This document shows positions 13,756-20,546 of a stretch of DNA of 27,335 nucleotides, piece after piece. Location of the stretch: assembly GCA_902767455.1 (NCBI GenBank), contig CACXHH010000138.1, positions 1 to 27,335 of the forward strand, in the 5' to 3' direction. This stretch comes from an uncultured Eubacteriales bacterium. GTDB lineage: Bacteria > Bacillota > Clostridia > Christensenellales > Borkfalkiaceae. Below the pieces are notes generated by a model, which searched no databases, was not told the origin of the DNA, and worked only from the letters and a program-made list of their open reading frames with translations. The number at the start of each line of letters is the position of its first letter. The first letter of the stretch is position 1. The position numbers were made by a program, and so were the translations under genes.

Positions 13756-15906
13756 GTGAAAACGTTGAATAAAACCGTAAAAAAACGCAAAACGAGCCTT
13801 GCGTTCAATCTCGTTACCGTGGCGATATTGCTCATAATCTTTTTAGGTACGGCGGTCGCCATCTCCGGATATTTCAGGTTCACGGCTTCGCTTACCGAAG
13901 AATATAACGATTCGGCTTTCAGAACGGCTGAAACGGCAGTTACGCTCGTCAACGCCGAGTCGATGGAAAAGTATCTGGAAGGCGACAATATCGAGCCGAT
14001 AAACGAATACTGCGCGGGCGGCGAAGCGGCGCTTGACGCTTATCTTAACGAAAAGTCGATAACGGGTGCCGCCGCCGACGAGATAAAGACGCTCGCCGCC
14101 GAGTACAAGCTTACGCTCGACAGAATGAATATTCTGTGCAAAAAACAAAACGTAACGCTTTTATACGTTATAGCCGTAGATACTTCCGATTATCAACACT
14201 TTACGTCGGTTTTTAACTGCGTGAACAGCGAAGTTTACAAGCCGTGGCTTCTCGGCGAAGTAAAGTCGACGACCAAAACGGATAACGACGTCTATCAGCG
14301 CATCTATCGCGACGAATATTTAAACGGTTTGGATCGCGACTACGTAGTCCGCAATTCGAGCCTTAACGGCGCTCCGCCGCACATAACGTCGCTCATTCCC
14401 ATAAAAAAAGCCGACGGAACCGTCGTGGCGCTTACGTGCGTTCAGCGGCCGATGAGCGCTTTGAGAGAAGGTCGCTCGAAATACGTCGTTTTCGTAGTGA
14501 TAATAACTCTGCTCGTAGCGGCGACGGTGATAGTCGGTTACACGGTGTTTATACGAAAACAGATAGTAAAACCGCTGAAAAAAGTGGTAAAAGAGTCCGA
14601 ACGTTTCGCCGCCGAAAACAGCGCGCCCGACGAGCCTTTGGATGAAAATATCAGCAGAGTCACCGAAATTTCGTCGCTTGCGGTTTCCGTTTCGGAAATG
14701 GAAAGCGCTACCCTTAAATACGTTGAAAGCCTGTCCGAAATCATTTCCGAAAAGGAACGCGTCGGGCTCGAATTGAGCCTTGCGAGCCGTATTCAGGAAA
14801 GCTCGATACCGTCACAGTTCCCCGCTTTTCCTAATAGAAGCGAATTCGACCTTTACGCTTCGATGACGCCGGCAAAACAGGTCGGCGGCGACTTTTACGA
14901 CTTCTTCCTTATCGACGACGACCACTTAGCTCTCGTCATCGCCGACGTATCGGGTAAAGGCGTTCCCGCGGCGCTGTTTATGATGGTAAACAAAATCATC
15001 ATCAACGAACGTGCGCTTATGGGCGGTACGCCGAGCGAGATACTCGAGTTCGTGAACGACCGTATCTGCGTCAACAACCCCGCCGAAATGTTCATCACCG
15101 TCTGGCTCGGAATACTCGAAATATCGAGCGGAAAAATAACCGCCGCCAACGCCGGGCACGACAACCCTGCCATTATGAAAAAGGGCGGAAACTTCGAGCT
15201 GTTTTCGGCAAAGCACGGCGTGGTGATAGGCGCGATGACGGGTATGAAGTACAATGACGTGGAGATAAACTTGTCGGCGGGGGATAAGATATTCTTATAC
15301 ACCGACGGCGTGCCCGAAACGACGAACGAAGCTTCCGAGATGTTCAAGCTCGACGGAATGCTTTCTGCGCTTAACGAACTCAAAGATCTTTCGCCCGAAG
15401 GGATAATAAAAGGAGTGACTGCAAAGCTTGCCGAGTTTTCGGGAGAAGCGCCGCAGTTTGACGATACGACTATGTTATGTCTTGAATTTTTCGGCGGCGA
15501 ACCCGTTTACGAAACGGAGCTCGACGCGACCGACGAAAACCTTGAAAAGTGCCTTGGCGACGTTGAAAACTTCCTTACGGCGGCAAAATGTCCTATGCCC
15601 GTTCTCTTTAAGCTGAAAATTGCCGTTGAAGAGCTGTTCGTCAATATCGCGCACTACGCTTACGCGCCCGAAGTCGGAAAGGTCAAAATTTCTATGAGAA
15701 TTCGCGACGGGGTGTTTACGATAACCTTCACGGACGGCGGAAGGGCTTACGACCCGCTTGCCGCGCCCGATCCCGACGTGACGCTTTCCGCCGACGACAG
15801 AGAAATCGGCGGGCTTGGCGTATTCATGGTCAAAAAGATAGCCGATAAAGTCGACTATAAATACGAAAACGAAAAAAATATTTTTACAATGGAGAAACGC
15901 ATTTGA
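13756..15906 (+). CDS. Membrane SpoIIE-type PP2C phosphatase fused to an RsbW-like ATPase/anti-sigma kinase
   Basis: This 716-residue sensor begins at GTG 13756. Order: TM1 (about 15-37), an extracellular sensor region (38-240) of no recognised family, TM2 (241-264), and a HAMP-like linker to about 330. A PP2C/SpoIIE phosphatase domain (about 340-578) has metal-binding Asp motifs GGDFYDFF and IADVSGKGVPAALFM and a final DDTTMLCLEF. A HATPase_c domain (about 590-715) has the N-box EELFVNIAHYAY, DGG and GGLGVFMVKKIAD. SpoIIE/RsbU phosphatases dephosphorylate STAS antagonists, and RsbW-type domains phosphorylate them, so both opposing activities lie on one chain. The stop overlaps the next gene's TTG start. 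The STAS partner is probably the third gene of the operon. Which sigma factor, if any, is controlled is unknown. Confidence 0.9.
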   Translation: MKTLNKTVKKRKTSLAFNLVTVAILLIIFLGTAVAISGYFRFTASLTEEYNDSAFRTAETAVTLVNAESMEKYLEGDNIEPINEYCAGGEAALDAYLNEKSITGAAADEIKTLAAEYKLTLDRMNILCKKQNVTLLYVIAVDTSDYQHFTSVFNCVNSEVYKPWLLGEVKSTTKTDNDVYQRIYRDEYLNGLDRDYVVRNSSLNGAPPHITSLIPIKKADGTVVALTCVQRPMSALREGRSKYVVFVVIITLLVAATVIVGYTVFIRKQIVKPLKKVVKESERFAAENSAPDEPLDENISRVTEISSLAVSVSEMESATLKYVESLSEIISEKERVGLELSLASRIQESSIPSQFPAFPNRSEFDLYASMTPAKQVGGDFYDFFLIDDDHLALVIADVSGKGVPAALFMMVNKIIINERALMGGTPSEILEFVNDRICVNNPAEMFITVWLGILEISSGKITAANAGHDNPAIMKKGGNFELFSAKHGVVIGAMTGMKYNDVEINLSAGDKIFLYTDGVPETTNEASEMFKLDGMLSALNELKDLSPEGIIKGVTAKLAEFSGEAPQFDDTTMLCLEFFGGEPVYETELDATDENLEKCLGDVENFLTAAKCPMPVLFKLKIAVEELFVNIAHYAYAPEVGKVKISMRIRDGVFTITFTDGGRAYDPLAAPDPDVTLSADDREIGGLGVFMVKKIADKVDYKYENEKNIFTMEKRI

Positions 15907-16499
15907 CTAAATTTGAACTTGCATTGAAATTTGCCGTTGACGCTCACGAAGGTCAAAAACGTAAGTTGAGCGGTACGCCGTATATCCTTCACCCGTGCGA
16001 AGTGGCGGCGATAGTTTCCACGTACACGCACGACGAAGACGTGCTCTGCGCGGCGGTGCTTCACGACGTCGTCGAAGATACTTCCGTTCCCGCCGAAATA
16101 ATTTACGAAAAATTCGGCAAAAGAGTGGGAGATCTCGTCGCTTCCGAAACGGAAAACAAGAGAAAGGATCTTCCGCCCGAAGCCACGTGGCGCATACGCA
16201 AGGAAGAGTCTTTGGAACACCTTAAAAATACGACCGACGAAGCAGTCAAAATGCTGTGGCTCGGGGATAAGCTCTCCAACGTCCGTTCGATAGGCAGAGA
16301 GTTTCTCGAGGTTGGCGACGAAGTGTGGAACCACTTCAACTGTACCGATAAAGAGCAACAACGTTGGTATTATTACACCATTGCCGACGCTTTAAGACCT
16401 TCTCTTTCGCATACGGCGGCGTTTATGGAATACGAAGCTATAATCAAAGTGCTTTTCGAAGGCTCGAAAGACTACGACGGGGGTAAAAGCGTACTATGA
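15903..16499 (+). CDS. HD-domain hydrolase resembling small alarmone hydrolases / RelA-SpoT HD domain
   Basis: The 198-residue protein carries the (p)ppGpp-hydrolase HD signature. It has HEGQKRKLSGTPYILHP (His15 and His30), LHDVVEDT (His54-Asp55, with Glu58-Asp59), and WLGDKLSNVRSI (Asp near 121), equivalent to the KLADRLHNMRTL motif. There is no synthetase or TGS domain, so it resembles stand-alone SAH/Mesh1 hydrolases. Substrate could be ppGpp or another nucleotide. The TTG start at 15903 overlaps the upstream stop by four bases, and the end overlaps the next ATG by four, so all three genes are translationally coupled. Linkage of an alarmone hydrolase with a partner-switching pair suggests stress or starvation signalling (inference). 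Confidence 0.85.
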   Translation: MTKFELALKFAVDAHEGQKRKLSGTPYILHPCEVAAIVSTYTHDEDVLCAAVLHDVVEDTSVPAEIIYEKFGKRVGDLVASETENKRKDLPPEATWRIRKEESLEHLKNTTDEAVKMLWLGDKLSNVRSIGREFLEVGDEVWNHFNCTDKEQQRWYYYTIADALRPSLSHTAAFMEYEAIIKVLFEGSKDYDGGKSVL

Positions 16500-17656
16500 A
16501 TTATTTAACCGAAAACGGAACACTTACTATCTTTCCGGAAGGCAGGATAGACTCCAACAACGCGCCGGCCGTAGAGCGTGAAATTACGGGGATAAGAGAT
16601 AATAACCCCGCCGATTCCGTCGTCGTCGACTGCGAAAAACTCGAATACATATCTTCCGCGGGTTTAAGGATAATCCTTCGGCTTATAAAGAGCGTAAAGA
16701 ACTTGAAACTTATAAACGTTTGCAGTGACGTCTACGAGATATTCGATATGACGGGCTTTACCGAAATGACCGTGATAGAAAAGGCGTATCGCCGTATTGA
16801 CGTGGAAGGGTGCGAAGTCATCGGCCGCGGCGCTAACGGCGAAGTTTACAGGATAAACCCCGACACCATAGTTAAAGTTTATTTAAACCCCGACAGTCTG
16901 GACGATATCCGCCGCGAACGCGAGCTTGCCAAAAAGGCGTTCGTTTTGGGGATCCCTACCGCTATCTCTTACGACGTAGCCAAAGTCGGCAACGGTTACG
17001 GCTCGGTATTCGAGCTGTTGAACGCCAAGTCTTTCGCTCAACTCATAATCGAAGAGCCCGAGCGTTTTGACGAGTTAATCGGCTTATACGTGGACTTATT
17101 GAAAAAAATCCACTCCACCGAAGTCAAGCCCGGCGACATGCCCGATATGAAGGAAACGGCGCTTTCGTGGGCAAAATTCACCGCAGGATATCTTCCCGAA
17201 GTTACGGGCGCAAAGCTCGTCAGGCTTATTTCGGATATTCCGCAAAGTAACAAAATGCTCCACGGCGATTATCACCTTAAAAACGTTATGATGCAGGACG
17301 GCGAAGCGCTCCTTATCGATATGGACACGCTTTGCGTAGGCGATCCCGTATTCGAGTTCGGCTCGATATTCAACGCGTACGTAGGCTTCCACGTTCTCGA
17401 CCATTCGGGCTCGTATAAGTTTCTCGGTATTCCGTACGATCTGACTTTGAAGATTTGGCGCTCGACGCTCGCAAAATACTTCGGCACGACGGACGAAAAA
17501 ACGCTTTCCGAAGTAGAGAAAAAAGCTTCGATAATGGGATATACGCGTCTTTTGCGCCGCACCATTCGTCGCTACGGCGAAACTCACGAATCGGATTTTT
17601 ACAAAAACGAGCTTATAAAGCTCGTCGACACAGTCGACGATTTGAAAGTTTATTAA
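16496..17656 (+). CDS. STAS anti-anti-sigma domain fused to an APH/choline-kinase-like kinase
   Basis: This is a 386-residue two-domain protein. Residues 1-97 form a STAS domain with the signature VVVDCEKLEYISSAGLRIIL; Ser53/Ser54 is the expected phosphorylation site. Residues about 105-340 form a protein-kinase-like fold: glycine-rich loop IGRGANGEVYRI (109-120), Lys127 in IVKVY, catalytic HGDYHLKNVMM (about 256-266) and metal-binding LIDMDT (about 273-278). This HGDxHxxN/DxD pattern is that of aminoglycoside/choline kinases. The start ATG overlaps the HD gene stop (ATGA). The STAS half is a natural substrate for the phosphatase and RsbW-like kinase in the first gene. The kinase target is unknown. 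A strong terminator follows at 17715. Confidence 0.88.
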   Translation: MNYLTENGTLTIFPEGRIDSNNAPAVEREITGIRDNNPADSVVVDCEKLEYISSAGLRIILRLIKSVKNLKLINVCSDVYEIFDMTGFTEMTVIEKAYRRIDVEGCEVIGRGANGEVYRINPDTIVKVYLNPDSLDDIRRERELAKKAFVLGIPTAISYDVAKVGNGYGSVFELLNAKSFAQLIIEEPERFDELIGLYVDLLKKIHSTEVKPGDMPDMKETALSWAKFTAGYLPEVTGAKLVRLISDIPQSNKMLHGDYHLKNVMMQDGEALLIDMDTLCVGDPVFEFGSIFNAYVGFHVLDHSGSYKFLGIPYDLTLKIWRSTLAKYFGTTDEKTLSEVEKKASIMGYTRLLRRTIRRYGETHESDFYKNELIKLVDTVDDLKVY

Positions 17657-17714
17657 CACTTTTTTGCCTTCGTCGGGAAAAGTCGTTGAAACCGTTATTC
17701 GTAATATATATAAG

Positions 17715-17745
17715 GCGGTCGCAGGTTGTCCTGTGACCGCTTTTT
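17715..17745 (+). terminator. Terminator of the signalling operon
   Basis: GCGGTCGCAGG (17715-17725) pairs with CCTGTGACCGC (17730-17740) around TTGT, followed by five T. Confidence 0.92.
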
Positions 17746-17831
17746 CGTGCAAAAACGCCCTATAATCTGCGCCGGTATTTATCATAAGCTCTCAAACGTT
17801 TTTTAGTTTAACGATTTTTTCTTTCCGCCCT

Positions 17832-17860
17832 TTGACTTTCGTCAAGTTTTGTGGTATTCT
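17832..17860 (+). promoter_or_regulatory. Promoter of small-RNA unit 1
   Basis: TTGACT (17832-17837), 17-base spacer, TATTCT (17855-17860). An A/T-rich block just upstream could act as an UP element. Confidence 0.85.
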
Positions 17861-17866
17861 TTAATT

Positions 17867-18035
17867 GCCAAATTCTTTACAGTTCAATATGTTTAAAAAG
17901 GGACATACTATAACGGTAGTTATATATGTCTCAACTTACGATGTCTCTTTTTGAAACATGCTGTAAAGAAGTTTGGCGACTTTGAGATGTGTATACTACG
18001 GGTGTCGCGTCTTTTAGGTGCGGCACTCTTTTTTT
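17867..18035 (+). ncRNA. Small structured RNA, tandem copy 1 (type A)
   Basis: The predicted transcript is about 169 bases. The base stem is TGCCAAA (17866-17872) with TTTGGCG (17972-17978). The next arm is a perfect 10-bp pair, TTCTTTACAG (17873-17882) with CTGTAAAGAA (17961-17970), then ATGTTT..GACAT with ATGTC..AAACAT. The apical loop region carries AACGGTAGT. The conserved tail and an intrinsic terminator follow (GGGTGTCGC 18000-18008 / GCGGCACTC 18020-18028 and seven T). No ribosome site with a credible reading frame is seen. Family not recognised. Confidence 0.8.
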
Positions 18036-18117
18036 AAGGGATACCCGCGGACGATCGTCAAATATATTTTTATTATTCCAAACGTTTTTTAATTTAACGA
18101 TTTTTTCTTTCCGTCCT

Positions 18118-18146
18118 TTGACTTTCGTCAACTTTTGTGCTATCCT
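18118..18146 (+). promoter_or_regulatory. Promoter of small-RNA unit 2
   Basis: TTGACT (18118-18123), 17-base spacer, TATCCT (18141-18146). Confidence 0.82.
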
Positions 18147-18152
18147 TTAATT

Positions 18153-18319
18153 GCTAGATTTTATTTTTGAGAATAAAAACCTGTTGACGGTATATAACTA
18201 TCGGTAGTTATATACGTCTTATTTCAATAACCGTCAAAGGTTTTCATTGATAAAGTCTAGCAGCTTTAAGATGTGTATACTACGGGTGTCGCGTCTTTTA
18301 GGTGCGGCACTCTTTTTTT
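18153..18319 (+). ncRNA. Small structured RNA, tandem copy 2 (type B)
   Basis: The predicted transcript is about 167 bases. The base stem is TGCTAGA (18152-18158) with TCTAGCA (18256-18262). The arm includes AAAACC/GGTTTT and TTGACGG (18184-18190) with CCGTCAA (18231-18237). The apical hairpin is TATATAACTA-tcgg-TAGTTATATA. The terminator is GGGTGTCGC (18284-18292)/GCGGCACTC (18304-18312) plus seven T. The arm sequence is unrelated to copy 1, but the pairing layout is the same. Confidence 0.8.
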
Positions 18320-18400
18320 AGGGATACCCGCGGACGAACGTCAAATATATTTTTATTACTCCAAACGTTTTTTTAATTTAACGATTTTTCTTTCCGTCCT

Positions 18401-18429
18401 TTGACTTTCGTCAAGTTTTGTGGTATTCT
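18401..18429 (+). promoter_or_regulatory. Promoter of small-RNA unit 3
   Basis: TTGACT (18401-18406), 17-base spacer, TATTCT (18424-18429). Confidence 0.85.
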
Positions 18430-18435
18430 TTAATT

Positions 18436-18638
18436 GCCAACTAATCAAACATAAAAATCTATCGTCGCCGACAACTAAATAATTATTTGTCATACACGCA
18501 TAATAACGGTAGTGTTATGCGTCTTTACAAGCGTGTCTGAGCAAATAATTTAGTTTGCGATGATAGTTTGGTTAGTTTGGCGACTTAAAGATGTGTATAC
18601 TACGGGTGTCGCATCTTTTGGGTGCGGCACTCTTTTTT
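18436..18638 (+). ncRNA. Small structured RNA, tandem copy 3 (type A, longest arm)
   Basis: The predicted transcript is about 203 bases, 35-40 longer than its sisters because the arm is longer. The base stem begins TTGCCAA as in copy 1, closed by TTTGGCG. The arm pairs CTATCGTCGC with GCGATGATAG, ACTAAATAATTATTTG (18474-18489) with CAAATAATTTAGT (18542-18554), and ACACGC (18494-18499) with GCGTGT (18531-18536). The apical loop has AACGGTAGT. The terminator is GGGTGTCGC (18604-18612)/GCGGCACTC (18624-18632) plus six T. Confidence 0.8.
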
Positions 18639-18722
18639 ATAGGGGATACCCGCGGACGAACGTCAAATATATTTTTATTACTCCAAACGTTTTTTAATTT
18701 AACGATTTTTTCTTTCCGCCCT

Positions 18723-18751
18723 TTGACTTTCGTCAAGTTTTGTGCTATCCT
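18723..18751 (+). promoter_or_regulatory. Promoter of small-RNA unit 4
   Basis: TTGACT (18723-18728), 17-base spacer, TATCCT (18746-18751). Confidence 0.82.
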
Positions 18752-18757
18752 TTAATT

Positions 18758-18920
18758 GCTAGATTTATCATAAAATGAATTCGACAAAACAGGCGTATAA
18801 CTATGGGTAGTTATATACGTCTTATTTCAATCGTCTGTTTTCAGAATTCATTGATAAAGTCTAGCAGCTTTAAGATGTGTATACTACGGGTGTCGCGTCT
18901 TTTGATGCGGCACTCTTTTT
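18758..18920 (+). ncRNA. Small structured RNA, tandem copy 4 (type B)
   Basis: The predicted transcript is about 163 bases. The base stem is TGCTAGA/TCTAGCA as in copy 2. The arm pairs TTTATCA with TGATAAA, ATGAATTC (18775-18782) with GAATTCAT (18844-18851), and AAAACAG (18786-18792) with CTGTTTT (18835-18841). The apical part is GTATAACTA-tggg-TAGTTATA. The terminator is GGGTGTCGC/GCGGCACTC (18907-18915) plus five T, with a loop about three bases shorter than in the other copies. It is the last unit, next to the IS110 element. Confidence 0.8.
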
Positions 18921-19044
18921 AATAAGACCTGCAAATAAAAGTCAAGAGAAATGAAGAAGGAAATTGAAAAAATTTTCCCAGCAAAAAACGGTAACACAAA
19001 AAAGCCTCCGTAAAAACGCAGACTTGAAATATGAATAAAAACGG

Positions 19045-20268
19045 CTAAGCGGTGGTTGTTGTAAAAAGGTTCAAATGCTCCGTCACGCGAGCATAATAAA
19101 TTCTTAAAAACTTGTTGGCGGCAGCGGTCATATAAACATAGAAATGTTTGCCTTCGGAACGCTTCTTGTCCATAAATTGGAATATTACGTTATTCGTCGG
19201 TGCTCGTTGCAAAACGACGGACATTACTTGGAACAGCGTTTTTCGCAAGGCTGCTGAACCGCGTTTTGAAATAGACCGAGATTGCGGATTGAAGTTTCCG
19301 GATTGAAACGGAGAAGCATCTAATCCGGCAAAACCGACGAGAGCTTTTTTGTTTGGGAAACGGGAAACGTCGCCGATTTCGGCAATAAGTTGAGAGCCGA
19401 GAACGGATCCCACGCCGAACATAGACATAACAGAGTCGTATTCGGGAAGCGTGGCTGCAATCTTGTTCATCTCGGATGCTAACGACGCAAGTGTTTCGTT
19501 AATACTGTTGAGTTGAATTATAGCATTTGAGACAAGTAAAGCTGAACTGTCTGAAAAAGATAAAGACGGCGAACAGTTACACGCGAAATCGTAAACTGCT
19601 TGAGCTTTGCTTTTGGAAAATTTGTAGCCGAACTTTTTACACCAAGAGAGATAACTTTTTAGGAAAAATGAGAAAGATTTTTTCGAAATACACTCCGAAT
19701 GAGAAAATTTGAGAACAAAATCCACCCATTTTTCATGACCGTCGGACTTTCTTGTCGGCGTAGAGAACAAAGTATTTGCGCCGGGGAAAGTTTGGTCGAG
19801 AAGAGCGATAAGATTATTCTTCAATATAATTTTGAGCTTGTTGTATTGATTGTATTGGCGATTGTAGGATTTAAGTAAAAGTCGAGCTTCGGATTGAGCG
19901 GAGAACGGCGAAAGCACATTCCAACGATCGAGAGCAAAAGAAGCAATTTTAAGAGCATCTTTTTTATCGGTCTTAACTTTGCGGACAGTTAAAGATTTTG
20001 TACTGTAATCTTTCACTAAAATTGGATTGACTACAGAAACGAAAAAACCGTTGTTACGGAGAAACAGGGCTATTGGGAGATAGTAATTACCTGTATATTC
20101 CATAACAACCTTCGTATCGCCGTTCAAAGTTTTAAGGAGTGTGACGAGCTTCGAAAGTTCCTTTGGGCTGTGCGATACGTCGAACGGAGAAACAACGATT
20201 TCTCCGAACGGGTGCAGGACGGCTACGGTAGATTTGCCTTTCGAGACGTCGATACCGACAGCATTCAT
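19045..20268 (-). CDS. IS110-family transposase/recombinase
   Basis: This 407-residue protein has the IS110 layout. The N-terminal RuvC-like DEDD domain shows GIDVSKG (Asp near residue 6), VVMEYTG (Glu), and KTDKKDALKIA (two Asp). The C-terminal Tnp20 domain has FGVGSVLGSQLIAEIGDVSRFPNKKALVGFAGLDASPFQSG and KRGSAALRKTLFQ, containing the expected catalytic Ser. The start at 20268 (MNAVGIDVSKG) is chosen because GGAGG lies seven bases upstream. These enzymes are guided by a bridge RNA encoded in the element; its probable position is just upstream (20284-20470). The gene appears intact. It lies convergent with the small-RNA array. Confidence 0.95.
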   Translation of the reverse strand: MNAVGIDVSKGKSTVAVLHPFGEIVVSPFDVSHSPKELSKLVTLLKTLNGDTKVVMEYTGNYYLPIALFLRNNGFFVSVVNPILVKDYSTKSLTVRKVKTDKKDALKIASFALDRWNVLSPFSAQSEARLLLKSYNRQYNQYNKLKIILKNNLIALLDQTFPGANTLFSTPTRKSDGHEKWVDFVLKFSHSECISKKSFSFFLKSYLSWCKKFGYKFSKSKAQAVYDFACNCSPSLSFSDSSALLVSNAIIQLNSINETLASLASEMNKIAATLPEYDSVMSMFGVGSVLGSQLIAEIGDVSRFPNKKALVGFAGLDASPFQSGNFNPQSRSISKRGSAALRKTLFQVMSVVLQRAPTNNVIFQFMDKKRSEGKHFYVYMTAAANKFLRIYYARVTEHLNLFTTTTA

Positions 20269-20283
20269 AAGTGTAACCTCCAA

Positions 20284-20470
20284 GAAAAGAATTAGTAATT
20301 AAGGCGACCGACCTTATCCATTACCGATTCAATCTGATTCGTTACACGGACGCGAAGCCCAACCTGCAAAAACCGAACGCTATAATGGAAGGACGGCTGA
20401 CAGTCTTATTGACGGGCGTAAAAGCCCAAGGAGAGTATGGTCAGACCTGTATTACCCTTCCATTATAGCT
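20284..20470 (-). ncRNA. Candidate IS110 bridge-RNA region
   Basis: The 5' non-coding region of the transposase holds nested stems. GCTATAATGGAAGG (20379-20392) and its complement (20456-20469) form a perfect 14-bp inverted repeat. Inside it GGCTGAC pairs with GTCAG.CC and GGGC-gtaaaa-GCCC forms a hairpin, leaving two facing 12-base internal-loop strands. Closer to the gene lies GGGC-ttcg-CGTCC. This stem / internal loop / stem pattern upstream of the transposase is where IS110 bridge RNAs are encoded. The outer repeat includes TATAAT on the minus strand at 20462-20467, so the true RNA start may lie at 20455, inside the repeat. Confidence 0.5.
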
Positions 20471-20486
20471 TAGGTAACGGAACTTG

Positions 20487-20517
20487 AAAAGTGCTAATTC
20501 AAATACCGCACTTTTTT
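20487..20517 (+). terminator. Hairpin terminator right of the IS110 element
   Basis: AAAAGTGC (20487-20494) pairs with GCACTTTT (20508-20515), followed by more T. It lies just upstream of the SLOG gene and may have belonged to whatever the insertion sequence disrupted. Confidence 0.7.
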
Positions 20518-20546
20518 CGGTCAATTATATTGTATCAGGAGAGTAT

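Larger units (their letters stand above)
17793..18920 (+). repeat. Tandem array of four small-RNA gene units
   Basis: Four units of 283-322 bp repeat head to tail. Each has an A/T-rich upstream block beginning AAACGTTTTTTA, a TTGACT promoter, a variable long-hairpin arm, a conserved GTGTATACTACGGGTGTCGC stretch and a terminator. The linker after units 1-3 is also conserved (GGGATACCCGCGGACG and an A/T-rich run). TTGACT starts at 17832, 18118, 18401 and 18723. Units 1 and 3 resemble each other (TGCCAA base stem), as do 2 and 4 (TGCTAGA base stem). Confidence 0.9.
18930..20480 (-). mobile_element. IS110-family insertion sequence (boundaries approximate)
   Basis: A single DEDD/serine transposase gene is flanked by about 110 bases of non-coding DNA on its 3' side and about 200 structured bases on its 5' side. 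IS110 elements lack terminal inverted repeats, so exact ends cannot be read. The element probably lies between the end of the small-RNA array (18920) and the hairpin at 20487. GGTAAC occurs near both presumed ends (about 18990 and 20473) and might mark the core, but this is weak. Confidence 0.75.

Noticed and set aside
17793..18920. CRISPR array or coding tandem repeat
   Set aside because: Units are about 300 bp with internal promoters and terminators, not 20-40 bp repeats with spacers, and there are no cas genes. A 66-codon minus-strand frame at 17931-18131 runs through a hairpin arm and a terminator and has no ribosome site.
17793..18920. Small-RNA array as the bridge RNA of the neighbouring IS110 element
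   Set aside because: The array is on the opposite strand, lies beyond the transposase 3' end, and each unit has its own promoter and terminator. The bridge-RNA position for IS110 proper is upstream of the transposase, where a separate structured region exists.
17867..18920. 6S RNA copies
   Set aside because: Length and rod shape are similar, but arms differ completely between copies and I see no conserved central bubble. Tandem 6S genes of this sort are not known to me.
20484..20546. N-terminal extension of the SLOG gene from a TTG at 20484
   Set aside because: It would translate the arms of a terminator hairpin; the ATG at 20547 has AGGAG at the right distance and starts directly with the family strand.
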